This document shows, piece by piece, positions 22,580 through 33,857 of a stretch of DNA of 64,000 nucleotides. The DNA lies in assembly GCA_020631735.1 (NCBI GenBank), contig CM036201.1, forward strand, positions 75,530,353 to 75,594,352, given 5' to 3'. Source of the DNA: Saccharum officinarum. Lineage: Eukaryota > Streptophyta > Magnoliopsida > Poales > Poaceae. Within the stretch, counting starts at the first letter, position 1; each line of letters starts with the position of its first letter. The translations under genes were made by a program, and so were the position numbers. Under the pieces are notes generated by a model. It did no database searches, was not told the origin of the DNA, and saw only the letters and a list, made by a program, of their open reading frames with translations.

Positions 22580-23473
22580 AGTTTTAGTATGTGGATCTGG
22601 ATCGGGGAAAGTAAAGCATATTGAACCCTAACCCTAGATGGGGTACGGGAAAAGTGGGGATGAGATTGAAACACGATTTCAACAAAGAACCCTAACCCTA
22701 AGATCCCCAGTCTAGTTCGTACATCTAGATCGGGGACAGAAAGAAATAGAAAGAAAAGAGAGGAGAAGGTGATTCAAATCAATTCTAAATTTCACCAAAC
22801 CCTAACCCTAGAATCCCCAAATCCCAGCAAAGATGAGAACGAACACAGGGTCCTACCTGGGCCTTCATCCCGCCGCCGGCATCGCCACCGTGCGGGAAAA
22901 AGACTGCGGCGTCGGTTTTCGTCGGCGTGCGGGAAGACGGCCGAGCTACGCCACCGCGTGGACTCGGTCTGCAAAGGGCACCACCGTGGCTCTCCTCGAC
23001 GGTGCCGCGTGTGGCTCTAGCCGCACGCGCGCGTCGGCGAGAGGGGCCGTGGCGGCGTCGCCACCTCCACTTCCTCCTCTGGACGTCGTGCGCGGCTGAA
23101 GGATACGCTCGGCGCGGATGAGAGAGAAAGGGAGGGTAAGAATGAGGCTAGGGTTGAGGGAGCCACGGCCGATGGGGGTTTTTGATCCTCCGAGATCAAT
23201 GCCTGGCCGTTGGATTCAGATAGACGGCCAGCGTTGTTTCGGGCCGAATAGATCCAGGCGGGATGCCACTTTCCCGGCCTAGGCCCAAGTTGCGGCCTGG
23301 GCGCGGGTGCGCGCTGCGCGAGCGGCTGCTGGGCCGAACAAGAGATCAGGCCTTCGGGCCAAGAAGGCCTCCGGGCCAAATGAACAAGGAGAGTTTTTAG
23401 TTTATTATTTTATTTTATTTTTCAGAAGCTATTTTGAATGAATAAAGTTAAATTTAAATGTTTTATCTCTACT

Positions 23474-24618
23474 CAAATTTGATCCAACGTGATAATTTGT
23501 TTAGAGAACAGATGAGTAAAGTAAAAATGCTTCTGAAAAGTAGGAAAAGAAATTTTGTCAAGTTTCCGCTGCAAAGTTAAAGGTTTATTGTCTTCTAATT
23601 TGAAGAGCAGTTATAGTTATTCAGTAAATGATGAAAAGTTTATCCTCCAGTTAAAATTAGAATTAGCTAGAAAATTTTAATTGGAGGAATAGTCGGTTGA
23701 TAGTTAAGATAAATTATAATATTGTTATTTTCTGACCAACGTTGATGATAACAATATTATAAGTTTATTTATGAGTTTAAGTTTAAAGTTGAATTATGGT
23801 ATTGTTATTTTCTGACCAACGTTGATGATAACAATATTATAATTTTATGAGTTTATGTTTAAAGTTTAAATCTCTAATGATTTTTGCATCAAAGTGACCA
23901 ATTTTTTTTTCAGAGAAAAGATAAAGATTAAGGAATGCTCTTAAACTAGAGTAATATATTTTCATGTTTTCGCTGCAATGATGATGATGATCTTCAAAAT
24001 TAAATTCGAACAAACGGGAGAATTTAGTTTTGAAGAGGGTTATAAGATAATTGAGTTTTCATATGTTAATTCCATTTCTGCCCAACGGTGATGTGGAATT
24101 GATGTATAAGATTGATGGTTTTGTTCTATTTCTGCCCAACGGTGATATAGAATAGAACTTAAAGATTTAAAAGTTTAATATGCATGTCTTTAACCAGACC
24201 AATGTAAGGTTATTTTCATGCTTATTATTGTTGATTATTGATTAATGTTTTTAGACAAAGAACTTCATGCCTTTATTCTTGAAGGGTGAAAAGGAAATGA
24301 GCTGGGTACTTGTGACTCAGAAGATGAAAAGTACAATTTTTTGCAGAAAGAAGACCATTGTGTAAGGGACTATGGTCTCTTTAAAGAATGGCTTCAAAAG
24401 AAAAAAGAATTCTAGGATATTGATCCAAGGAATAGAAAAATAAGAGTTTAGTTTAAGAGATGCCTTTTATGTACTCTTTATGAAAAGATTTTAATTTTCA
24501 ATTCTTATCATCATGATAAAATATGTAATAAGTAATATAATTTTAGACTTAATCATCATATTTTGAAATGTAATAAGTTACATGCATGTTTAATTTGACC
24601 AACGTCGGATTAAGCATG
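23474..24618 (+). repeat. Family of small hairpins with a conserved CCAACG loop
   Basis: At least five stems of unrelated sequence enclose near-identical loops. 23474-23499: CAAATT stem, loop TGATCCAACGTGAT. 23714-23762: 15-bp perfect stem, loop TTTCTGACCAACGTTGATG. 23792-23844: 17-bp stem with two G-T pairs, same loop. 24068-24100: AATTCCAT stem with one G-T pair, loop TTCTGCCCAACGGTGAT. 24124-24152: TTCTAT stem, the same loop. 24585-24618: CATGTTTAAT stem with one G-T pair, loop TTGACCAACGTCGG. A weaker member with loop AGACCAATGTAA is at 24191-24212. Function unknown. Confidence 0.8.
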
Positions 24619-24701
24619 TGTGTTAAAGAGTATTTGGATTTATTTCTAAATTTGATTGAATATGAGTCAATATTGTCATTTATGTCCCTTCAAGAAAATT
24701 A

Positions 24702-24855
24702 TCTCGCATGGCGGGAAAAGTTTGTGATAGTACCCGCATGACGGGAAAAGTTTGAGAAAATACCCGCATGGGGGGTAAAGTTGGCATAATACTTATGTTA
24801 ATAAATCCTGCATGGCGGGAGAAATTTGACATAGTATTTATCCTGCATGGCAGGA
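24702..24855 (+). repeat. Array of mini-hairpins with ATG loop
   Basis: Units at 24702, 24731, 24771, 24816 and 24841 share a GC-rich stem around an ATG loop, usually followed by GAAAAGTTTG or GAAATTTG. The stem varies with pairing kept: TCCTGC/GCAGGA (24841-24855) and TCCTGC/GCGGGA (24816-24830, G-T pair), TCTCGC/GCGGGA (24702-24716). A degenerate sixth unit is near 24888. It lies in the leader or former gag area of the Copia element. Confidence 0.7.
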
Positions 24856-25459
24856 GAAAATTGTAATGACTCATGTGCTTTGAGTGTATTCCGCACAGGG
24901 AGAAAAGTTAAGGGTAGCTCTTATGTTATCCTAATATAAGTTTAAGAAGAACAGAAAGTTACAGACGAACCTCAAGATAAGAATGACATGCAAGCGTGAC
25001 TTGCGAAAGTATCAATGATAAAAGACTCTGTTGAGTTCTTGAAGTGAAATGAGGGAAAAGTACTCTCAACAAATTAAGAAATAATTTCATTTGCATGATG
25101 TAATCATGTGGATGAAGAAAGTAATCAAAGTTTCCTCATTCATAAGAGTTCTGGATAATTTTCGAAATTGTGGTAGAAAAGTTTGTACCACATTTCGAGG
25201 GGGAGAAATGTGAGATCAATTAAGAAAGACAATTAAGAAAGATACTTCCCCATAATTCAGACAATACGATGCATACTAAAGTGATCTATAAAAGATGAAT
25301 GTGATCGTCGGGGGAGTAAGACGGTCATAATATCGATACCCCTAAAGTAAAGATATAGCTAAATTCATGGACCTTTTACAGTTCTAACAGAAAGATAGCA
25401 TAGTCAGCCAGTATTTATACTGGACGTGTTCAGAGTTTTAAAGGCGGTGCTAAATGCAC

Positions 25460-27160
25460 CATATGAGTTTTAGCAGATTGAACCCAAAATAAGAAAATTA
25501 AAGATGGGACAATCTGGGGGAGCATGGTACAAAGAAACCTGACTCCGCAAGGAGGATGAATAATGTAAACAAGGATCTTGTTACACAGGACCTTGTAGAA
25601 TTAATTGTCTTTTGGCAATAAAGGTCAAGAAATGCTAGTAGCTAAGGCCCCAGAAAGTCTCAAAGAATAAGAAAATCAGATATTTCTGACGATTATAAAG
25701 TCTATATTAGTGAAATTCAAATAGAGGGTAATCCCACCTAATTTGAAGAAGCCATGAGAGGTGTTCACTCATCCAAGTGGCAAGAAGCAAAGGAAGATGA
25801 AATGGAATCGATAATACCAATAATATTTTGGGATCTAGAATAAATTCCTAAGGAGCCAAGACAGTAGGCTGTGATGGGTCTACAAGACAAAATGTGACTC
25901 CAAAGGAAATATGTAAAGATATGGAGCGCGACTTGAATCAAAGGTTTTTGCGCGAAGCGAGTGAATAGATTACAATGAGTGCTAGTGGCACATCATGATC
26001 TGATTTACATCAGATGAAAGTAAAGACAACATTTCCCAATGGGATTTGTATGAAATAATTACGTGGCACAACCCAGAGGTTTTGTCATGAAAAGAAAGAA
26101 TGTAAGGGATGCCACCTGTAGAAATCTCTTATAGAATAGAGCAAATCTATAGACAGTGGCATTTAAAGTTGAAGAGTCAATTAGAAATTTTGGGTTAAAG
26201 AGAATGAAAGGACAATTGCGTTTGTACAAAGTTATAGAAGGGAAATTCATTTCCTAATCCTGTGTGGATGACACCCTAACTGTTAGTAGTGATGTCAATC
26301 TACTGCATGAGAAGAAGTTGTTGTCCTCAAGGTGAATAAGAAAACTCTCGGTGAAATGTATCCCGTTAAAAGAATTGAAATTCGCCGAGATAGAAGAAAA
26401 GGGGTATTGTGACTATCGCATAGGCATGCTAAGAAAAGTTTCTAAAGAAATAAAGTATCTATACGGATAAACCTACGCCTGTTCTCATGGTCAGGGTAAT
26501 AGTTTTGAGAATTTTAATGTTCCAAAAGCAATGTAAGATTGTTATAGATGGACGTCCTATATGCTTCAGCTGATGGAAGCTTAATGAGTACAAAGATAAG
26601 ACCTTACCCTGACACAGTTCACGTATCCGGGTTGTTTTGGCAAAAGTCCAGTCCAGATATAGATCACTGGAATGGAGATAAGAATGTCGGCCTCATGCTA
26701 AGAAAGAAAGAACAAGTACTCTCAAGTAGTTGTGGGTACAAATGTTAAATTTTGACGAGATGTTTAGTGAAACCCACATAGTAGCTAACACTCGTAGTTG
26801 GAGTTTTATTGTGGAAAAACTCCAAAGAAACAATTTTAGTATCATTAGTGATGCAAAGTTATCATATAGCATGATATGAGGCTGAGGGACAGGCAAAATA
26901 GTTAAAGAACTTTACCCGGAATGGATAATGGTTGTTAACAGCAATGACCATTTGAATAGTTTGCTCCTAAGACAACGGGTCAAGTGTACTGCCAAACACG
27001 TTGACATTAAAGTTATACGTTGTAAAGGAGAAAGTCCGGAATCATACTAAATGGTATTGAACATATAAGTAACAAGAAAGTGCTTGTGGATCCGCTTACT
27101 AAAGGCTTACCACCCAGTGTGTTCAGAGAACACACAGTCGACATGGGTTTATGGTATAGC
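25460..27160 (+). pseudogene. Decayed Copia pol remains
   Basis: Pieces in order: an integrase tail-like segment near 25450-25500 (LNAPYEF); the start of the reverse transcriptase near 25730-25810 (FEEAMRG then SSKWQEAKEDEME); a YVDD-box-like GTGGATGAC near 26265; and the RNase H end near 26990-27150 (KCTAKHVDIK in one frame, then LVDPLTKGLPPSVFREH in another). Many stops, deletions and frame changes separate them, and no gag or protease frame is left. Nothing here can be translated into a working polyprotein. Confidence 0.85.
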
Positions 27161-27353
27161 CTATGATTTCCGGACAATAAAGGGCCCAAAAGTTCAAGAA
27201 TCTGTTTCAGAACAGAGACATGTATTGTAGTTGTTAAATCTATCGGCAATTGACCGTGACGATGAAGCATGCTCTATACACTAATCTGTGATGGAACAAA
27301 TAAAAGTGAAAGCAATTAAAGTCAAAGTTTAAAGTTAAATGATAAGTTGAGAT

Positions 27354-27365
27354 CAAAGGGGAGAA
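27354..27365 (+). other. Polypurine tract before the Copia 3' LTR
   Basis: CAAAGGGGAGAA directly precedes the right LTR, the expected plus-strand primer. Confidence 0.8.
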
Positions 27366-27817
27366 TGTTAGAATAGATCTCAACCGAATTGGCCCAACGG
27401 CCAATTCGGACCCTTTGACCAAGCCCTGATCGGGGGCATCCAATCCAACGAGGTTGGTGGGCCCCCGTCGCACAGTGCCATATAAGAGGGAGTGGGGGCC
27501 ACAGGCTGAAACCACGAGGTTCACTGCCCAGCCGCTACCCTACTCCAAACCCTAGCCGATCTAGAGGGCGGCACTGCCAGCGACGGGAAACTCACTGCCG
27601 ACGTCACTTCACCGCCACCGCTACTCCGACCGTCGCTGCCGTGTGCAGATCTTCATCGACGAACCAACCAAGGCAGGGAGCTCCTAAGACGGTCAGATGC
27701 TCCTACTCTCTCTCTCTGTCTCCTACTCCCGAAGGATTCTCTAAGTCACTAGTTATCCCAAATAGAAAAGAACTCACCCACTGGATCCGCACCTAGATGA
27801 TCTAAAGAGTTCTAACA
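27366..27817 (+). repeat. Copia 3' LTR, 452 bp
   Basis: Same boundaries and length as the left LTR. Differences seen: TTCGGACCC for TTCGAACCC, CCACAGGC for CCACGGGC, ACCAACCAAGG for ACCAGCCAAGG. Confidence 0.95.
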
Positions 27818-28212
27818 CAAACATGTAGCAATTAGCAACAGTGTTACAGCAAAGCAAAAAACAAAGCGGTACTATACAATTGCTTCTTCCTCTCACCACC
27901 CCTCCAGTCCAGTTTCTTGAATACTTGATGATGCCACTGCTCCAGTCCAGCCTCCGGCACTGTACAAGCTCGCTTGCTCAGTCACACACACACACACACT
28001 CTTCAGAAGTTGAGCTCCTCTACTCGACCAGAGACCACGCAAGCGCAGCGAACGGAGAGAAGAAGATACGGTTACACGAGCCCTCGATCCGTCCCAGACA
28101 ATGGTGTTCCGGAATGTTCCTCTCTCAGGTCTCCAGCAGGTCTTGTGGTCTTTGCTGCGCTGCGTAGAGATAGTGTAGTACGAAGCCGGAGATCGAACTG
28201 CCGGCCGGTGCT

Positions 28213-30195
28213 TCAGCCGGAGAACTGCTGGTGCTTGCTCGCCGGGCAGGTGCAGCTGGCGCGGCTCTCGTTCAACGCCTGCAACCACGCATGAACAGAA
28301 CAGATTACAACATACTGGAGCCAGCGCGTGCTTCGTTCGGATAAGATACTACTCCTACTAGGGGGTTAAAATAAAAGTTAACGACAGATCGTTGTAATTG
28401 TAGGTGACCCTCGCCGTCAGCCACCGGGCAAGATCAGCCTCCGTGATTTGGACGTCACTGGCTGACCTTGCAACTAGACCAAGGCTGCCTACGGCGACAG
28501 TTCTGCCGGCCGCCGTGTTCATCGATCCCATCATTTGGATTTGAGTTTTGGAGGAGGAAACCGGAGTTGGTTAGCTCGCTTGCTCGTACCTTGACCTGCT
28601 TCTGGAGATCCTTGATGTAGTCGACCGCCAAGTCCAGCATGTCGGAGGTGTTGGTTTGCTGCAGGGAACGGGAAGCATGTAGGTCAGTTCAGCCTGGAGT
28701 GGTCCTCGCATGGCGGCAAGCAGAATTTGTTGGTGGGTGCAGTACAGAGCATAGCGAGGCAGGGCAGGCAGTACCTTGTCCATGTTGGGCACGAGCTCCT
28801 GCAGCTTCCTGATTCGCTCGCTGATCTTTGTCCTCCTCACCTGAATGGCCGGTCGGTCAAAAGATGGAGGAGGCATCAGCGAATCGCCCAACCGCAGGCT
28901 AGAAGATTTCTTAAGAAAATACTAGTACGTGTTTGGGTTTGGGATTGGGTGCAAGCTCGCTCACCCGCTCGGCGATGCTGCGCGGGTGCGTGGCGCACCC
29001 GCGCTTGGCGCGGATCTTGCAGGGCACGGCGTCCTGGAACTGGAGGAACTTCTCGATGGCCGCCATCTCCGACGACGTCTTGGGCAGGCTGAACTGGTGC
29101 GCCAGCCCGCCGCCGCCGTTCTGCTGCTGCTGGGCGCCGGACTCCGACGAGTCCCGCGGGCGTTTCATCCCGGACAGACTGTCGGACATGAGCGCCGACG
29201 ACGAGTTGTCCCACCCGGCGGAGCTCATCGGGTACCCCGGGATGTAGGCGCCCCTGCCGCCGGCAGCATCGGGACTGCTCCCTCCGACCTCCTCGCTGTC
29301 CATCTCCGAGATCTGGGACATCAGCGACCCCTGCCGCGACGAGAAGCTCAGCTGCCCCTTGAGCCTGCCGCTACCGCCGCCGCCGCCGCCCGCGAGGGAG
29401 TCCGTCCCCGCGCCGGCACCGCCGCCGCTGCCGTCCCGGAAACCCATGCCCATGCTCGCCCTCAGCATCGCCCCGTACCCTGGATGAAGAAGAATCGAGC
29501 AAGACAGCAACAGGCGGAGGTGGTGGCCCTCCGTGTCAGTTACATCCGGAAATGGAAATGTCTCGGGGGAAGCGAAACTCCACAAGCAAGAACTGCAATA
29601 ATTGCTGCCCTGCCGCGACGGAAGAAGCTGGAAGCAAGCAGTGAATGGCAACCAAAGAAGTTCCAAATGGAGGCCGGATTAAGGAGAGCGAGCGAGAGAC
29701 CAACCAACCGTTGTCCATGCGGAAATGATCCAGGAACCCCGCGGGGGAGCTACTCTGCCGAATCAGGTTGCTGGCGGCGCCGACGCCGGCACCGGCGGCG
29801 GCTTCCATGCCTGAGCTGACGGTGCGGTAGAGGCCCCCGGACTTGTTAGCGTCCACCATCTGCTGCTGCTGGGACTGGGAGTGGAACATCATTTGCTGGT
29901 GCTGGTGCTGCTGGGAAGCCATGTCTGCCGCACTCGGGAAGTGGGCAGGCGGCGGCGACGGCTTGTCGTCCCGGATGTTGTGGTGGTGGTGGTGGTCGGC
30001 CAGGAATCTGGAGAAGACGTTGTCGGCGCCGCCGGTGTCGCGCGGGGGCCCGGCGCCCGGAGCCGGAGGGAGCATGTCCTCGCAGAGGTCGCCGAGCACC
30101 GTGCTGGGCGCCGATCTGTAGCGTAGCAGCCCGGACGACGTCATCGGCGGCTGCACCGGGAGGTTGAGGTCCTTGGACACCGGCGAGCCGTACAT
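28213..30195 (-). CDS. bHLH transcription factor, FBH / bHLH122-130 group
   Basis: Coding exons, in order of translation: 30195-29709, 29479-28965, 28840-28775, 28658-28590, 28278-28213; 400 residues. All junctions have GT/AG and consistent phases. The start (MYGSPVSKDLNLPVQPPM) follows a likely intron acceptor at about 30228. The N-terminal SGLLRYRSAPSTVL motif (residues 21-34) is a mark of this group. Low-complexity runs follow (five His near 68-72, Gln-rich near 120-140, Gly-rich in exon 2). The basic region and helix 1 are at about 327-351 (HPRSIAERVRRTKISERI), the loop NMDKQTNTSDM, helix 2 LDLAVDYIKDLQKQVK, and the tail CTCPASKHQQFSG. Family members are nuclear, bind E-box DNA and include activators of CONSTANS and regulators of stress responses. 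No damage is seen. A Copia element lies about 390 bases past the stop. Confidence 0.95.
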
Positions 30196-30451
30196 CAGCT
30201 GGCCCGGCAGCTTCTGTTCAGATCCTGCTCCACAAGAGGAGAAAAACATATCAATTTTTGGCCACCAGCTCTGTTCATACAAAAACAGAAGAAGAAGAAG
30301 AAAGATTAAATTTTAGCAACGAACACCATATGGAGGCAGTGTCTTTTTAAGCAAGCATCACTTGGTCTTGCTCATCTTCAGCTAGAAAAAATCGCACAAG
30401 AAAAAAAAAAAAGCTCCTCAGTCCTCGGTCATGGAGACGGCATGAGCATAC

Positions 30452-30580
30452 CTAATTTGAGCTCAGAGGGGATCCACCAGGACGCTGCAGAAGCTGTCGG
30501 CGGTGATTCGAGGAGGTACCGCAGGCAGTGCTCCGCCCCTCCGATCGAGGATGAGGGAAGGGAACGGCGGCGTGGCGGGG
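30452..30580 (-). other. Probable untranslated first exon of the bHLH gene
   Basis: On the - strand a good donor (AATTAG then GTATGC) ends at 30452. An acceptor (GGAGCAG then GATCTGAACAG) lies near 30228, just before the start codon, implying a leader intron of about 220 bases. The upstream ATG at about 30249 would be inside that intron. The exon start is an estimate from the TATA-like site. Confidence 0.55.
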
Positions 30581-30602
30581 GCTGGAGGTAAAGGGCGGCC
30601 CT

Positions 30603-30617
30603 CGATAAATAAATAGC
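30603..30617 (-). promoter_or_regulatory. TATA-like site of the bHLH gene
   Basis: On the - strand the sequence reads GCTATTTATTTATCG, placed about 25-35 bases before the presumed transcript start. GA/CT-rich DNA lies further upstream. Confidence 0.45.
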
Positions 30618-30830
30618 GCGACCGCCGCTCTGCTCTGCTCGCAGCTCGCAGCTCGCTCGCTCTGGCTCTGGCTCTGGGTGATCTGCTCGACTGCTCGTCA
30701 ACCGGAAGAGGTGGGCTGGTGGGGGAGGCGATGCGATGTGGCCGCCCGCGCACGGGGCCGAGCCGAGCTGACGGATTTGCCCCTCGGCCCTCGCCGTAAA
30801 AAAGGTCTCCGCTGCGTTGAGATAATATAC

Positions 30831-31089
30831 TGCTGCCTCTGTCCGGTTAAGAATGCAATTCTAGTTTATTTTTTTATTTCCGTGTCCAATGTTTGACCGA
30901 ATATATAGATAAAAGTATTAATATTTTTGACACCAAATAAATATATTATGAAAATATATCTCATAACAAATCTAATGATACTAATTTTATGTCATAATTA
31001 TTTATATTTTTATATATATAATTAGTTAAACTTGACATACTAAAACATTGTACTGTACTAGAATTGCATTCTTTTTAGGACGGAGGGAG
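30831..31089. mobile_element. Stowaway-type MITE, 259 bp, TA duplication
   Basis: Right end AGGACGGAGGGAG and left end CTGCTGCCTCTGTCCGG are inverted with a few changes. The next blocks (AAGAATGCAATTCTAG and CTAGAATTGCATTCTT) are perfectly inverted. TA lies at 30829-30830 and 31090-31091. It sits about 210 bases upstream of the bHLH TATA-like site, so it may be in the promoter. Confidence 0.88.
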
Positions 31090-31350
31090 TATCTCCACGG
31101 CGTTTACGTACGTCGCTCCCGTGTCACGTGTCAGCCGTTGGTTGAGAAATGATTGGGCTTGTGGAAATTATTACTGTGTTACTGTCCTGTCTTTTGTTGA
31201 AAGAAGGAAAGAAAGAAATTACTGTCCGTTTCCGGTCAGGGGACGCGTATGACGACGCTGTGCATCTTGTCCGTCACGGTCTGAAAAAAAAAAAGATAAA
31301 ACGTGGTTTCCAAGGAGTAAACTGATCTCGAGTATAACTAAAAATATATA

Positions 31351-31579
31351 CTCCCTCGTTCCTCATCAATCAATATCTAGAGTTATATTAAGTCAATTTT
31401 TTTTAGTTTGACTAGATTTTATAAAAAAAAGAGCACTAAAATGACAACACCAAATTTGTATCATTAGATATGCTTATTTAGTGTCGGAAATATGTGTATT
31501 CTTTCTATAAATTTGATCAAACATTTTTGTTTTTGCTTAGGACAAATCTAAGAATTGATTTATTCAGGGATAGAATGAG
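31351..31579. mobile_element. Older Stowaway-type MITE
   Basis: CTCCCTCGTTCCTCATCAAT at the left and GATTTATTCAGGGATAGAAT...GAG at the right are diverged inverted ends, with TA at 31349-31350 and 31580-31581. Confidence 0.65.
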
Positions 31580-31581
31580 TA

Positions 31582-32304
31582 AAACACTAGTTATTGCTGA
31601 TGAGTAATAAATATCATGAGATTAACCGTGAAGTATACTTCTATAATTAACAAACTTATTTGGAAATACGAGTGTTGATAGAATGACTAAAATTTTAGAA
31701 AACGCTATTTACATTATGTTTTGACTAAGCGTGTAAGAAATATGGTAAGAAGATGTGAGCATCACTCTTAATCGCGTGATCAATCGGATAACTTGTACAC
31801 TCCAAAGAAAGGTTAAATAAAGCATAAGCTTTGGATTACCTTGGCGGTCGGCAGGCATCAACATGAACAGTGCCCGATGGTTGACAATAAGGCACTGTAA
31901 AAATCCTAGTAACGGAGTACTTAGCTAGAGGTATATAGGAAATAAAAAAGATACAAGGAAACCATTCAAATAGTCGTTTTTTTTTTGCAAAGAGTCTACA
32001 AGGTGAATGATTTAGACCGAGGGCCTATGCTATTCGCCAATCCATAGCCCGCGCGTTAAAAATTCAGAAAAAGAACGGTTCCACCAACAAGCCCTTGGTT
32101 GAAGAAAAGGCAGCACACCACTCCTACGAAGCAAATAAATAAAAAAAGCAAAAAGGAAATAAAAAGGGGATGGGGGAAGCTTGGTAAAGAAGGTCTTTTT
32201 AGCGGGAATGACTTTGCAAAAAAAAAGGGAGCCGGCGGGGGCAGTGTATGGCTTCAAAGCAAGCCTAATCTCTCGTGGGCTCCACCCTCCCCACATTTGA
32301 CACC
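31582..32304. other. No gene recognised
   Basis: AT-rich to 32000, then purine-rich (32100-32230, including AAAAAAAAGGGAG). No repeat family or gene that I can support. Confidence 0.4.
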
Positions 32305-32307
32305 TGA

Positions 32308-32551
32308 GGGTGTGTTCACTTCGCGAAAAGTAGCTGAAAAGTTATTGTAGCATCTTTCGTTGTTATTTGGCAAAATTTGTCCAATTATTGACTAACTAGG
32401 CTCAAAAGATTCGTCCCGACATTTACAGACAAACTATGCAATTAGTTATCTTTTTTACCTACATTTAATGCTCCATGCATGCATCAACAGATTTGATGTG
32501 ATGGGTGGAAGAGGAAATATTTTGGGTTGGAAGGGGGAAGTGAACGAGGCC
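32308..32551. mobile_element. Tourist-like MITE, TGA duplication
   Basis: Starts GGGTGTGTTCACTTCG, ends GGAAGTGAACGAGGCC, with TGA at 32305-32307 and 32552-32554. Confidence 0.88.
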
Positions 32552-32584
32552 TGAGTAGTATGTTTGTTGGTTGGCTGTGTGTGT

Positions 32585-32705
32585 TTGGGCTGGTTCAGCA
32601 GGTGGAAAAGCCGGCTGGTTTCGGCTGATTCAATAGTGTTCTGTGAGAGAGAATAAGCTAAAACAAGTTGAAACAAGCCAAAACATGACCAACAGAACAT
32701 GACCT
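32585..32705. mobile_element. Foldback MITE relic
   Basis: Contains GGGCTGGTTCAGCAGG, AAAGCCGGCTGGTTTCGGCT, TCTGTGAGAGAGAATAAGC and AACATGACC, matching 8096-8237. Boundaries are approximate. Confidence 0.5.
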
Positions 32706-32709
32706 TTTT

Positions 32710-33790
32710 GTGCTGATGCCGCGGAGCAGAGGATAATAGGACATGGGAGGGGGAGAGGATCAGAGGACCAAGCAAGTTGCGTGCCCGTGACCATTTTAAG
32801 CAAACGCGGCGCAGTCTGTTTTCGGCAGCAAGCAGATGCATGCTTGCCGGTGAAAGCCGTCACACGAGATGGATACGGGTCGGGTGGTGGTGGTGGGGGC
32901 AGGGATGGGATTCGCCCTCCTCTGCCCTTCCTGAGCGCCTGGCTGACCCAACCACAACCAGCCAGCTGAGCCAGTGATCCATCCGGTCCGGCGATCCCCG
33001 TGAGGCCCCTGATGCGCTGCCGGGTTTGCTTTCCGGCTGGTGCTGGTGCAGTCGCCCGGAAACGAGCGGCTGGGATTGGTGCACGCATGCATGACGCGTC
33101 CCGCTCTCTCTCTCTCTCTCTCTCATGTCAGAGAGAGAGACATCAGACACGTCTCTCTCGCGCTTTTTCTCTGTGCGTCCGACAGTGCGTGTCTTGCCTG
33201 CGAGCGAGTGTGTCTGTTTGGTTCCACGCTCTTTTTTATTGGCTGGATTGTCGCTCACAGTGCGCAGCGAAAAGTCTCACCTTTTCCACTATATGAAAAG
33301 GGCACAAAACAACGAAAAGTCTCGCTCTATCCATTCCCCTTTTTTTCTTCCTCTGGTGCGGCGCAGTTGTACACCGCAAGATTTAAGCTGTACGGCACGG
33401 CTACGCCGTCGTGCGATGCATGGCGTCATGCCTCCGTCGTTGCCGGAGCGGTCGGTGCCGCCACCGTGCCAGCCAGCAAGGCAGGCCCGCGTGCCTGCCT
33501 CGCCAAGCACGAGCGGAGCAGGACTTGTATATATGCAGACCGCACAGGCGGGCGTGCGTCATCGACCGCCGCCACGTCGCGCACGAAACCAACCGCCCGA
33601 GGACGAGGGAGAGGAGGACGTGCGGCTAACCGTTCGCCGCCGCTACCGGCCAAAGCGGTACTGGGTGGTGTACGTCGGCCACAGGGCCCCGGCCGGACGT
33701 AACGGCCGTGCCGACGCCGTCCGCACCGCTTGGCGTGGCGCTAACCCACACCGCTTAAAATAGCGGACCCTAGGGAGTTAGTCTGACCGT
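32710..33790. other. GC-rich stretch, no gene recognised
   Basis: Contains a CT microsatellite at 33106-33123, directly followed by a GA-rich tract after CATGTCA. Overlapping frames up to 220 codons stay open on both strands because of composition. None has a domain or splice context. Confidence 0.4.
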
Positions 33791-33857
33791 GAACAAAAAG
33801 TAACAAACTAGCCCTTGTGCAAATGATTAGTATTGCTAGCATACGTATACCTACCTA

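Larger units (their letters stand above)
22114..27817 (+). mobile_element. Copia LTR retrotransposon, young LTRs, decayed coding region
   Basis: Two 452-bp LTRs bound 4.8 kb. The 5-bp target duplication CAAAC is exact (22109-22113 and 27818-27822). The LTRs begin TGTTAGAATAG, end TTCTAACA and differ at only three positions by reading. A primer site for initiator tRNA-Met follows the left LTR, and a purine tract precedes the right one. The interior has recognisable Copia pol remains full of stops and gaps, and arrays of small hairpins at 23.4-24.9 kb. It lies about 390 bases beyond the stop codon of the bHLH gene, in the opposite orientation. Confidence 0.95.

Noticed and set aside
24702..24855. 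CRISPR-like spaced repeats
   Set aside because: Units are short, imperfect and irregularly spaced inside a plant retrotransposon; no cas genes and the wrong kind of genome.
28929..29819. 296-codon open frame on the + strand
   Set aside because: Exactly antisense to two coding exons of the bHLH gene, whose - strand reading is clearly real.
30195..30282. Upstream ATG of the bHLH gene (MYEQSWWPK... or MFFSSCG...)
   Set aside because: A good acceptor near 30228 and a donor at 30452 place these ATGs in a leader intron; MYGSPVSKDLNLP is the family-like start.
33106..33150. Possible microRNA precursor with CT/GA arms
   Set aside because: Only a simple-repeat foldback; no recognisable mature microRNA sequence or extended stem.
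33040..33763. Two overlapping frames over 200 codons
   Set aside because: No domain, low-complexity start (CT repeat), and equal openness in other frames.
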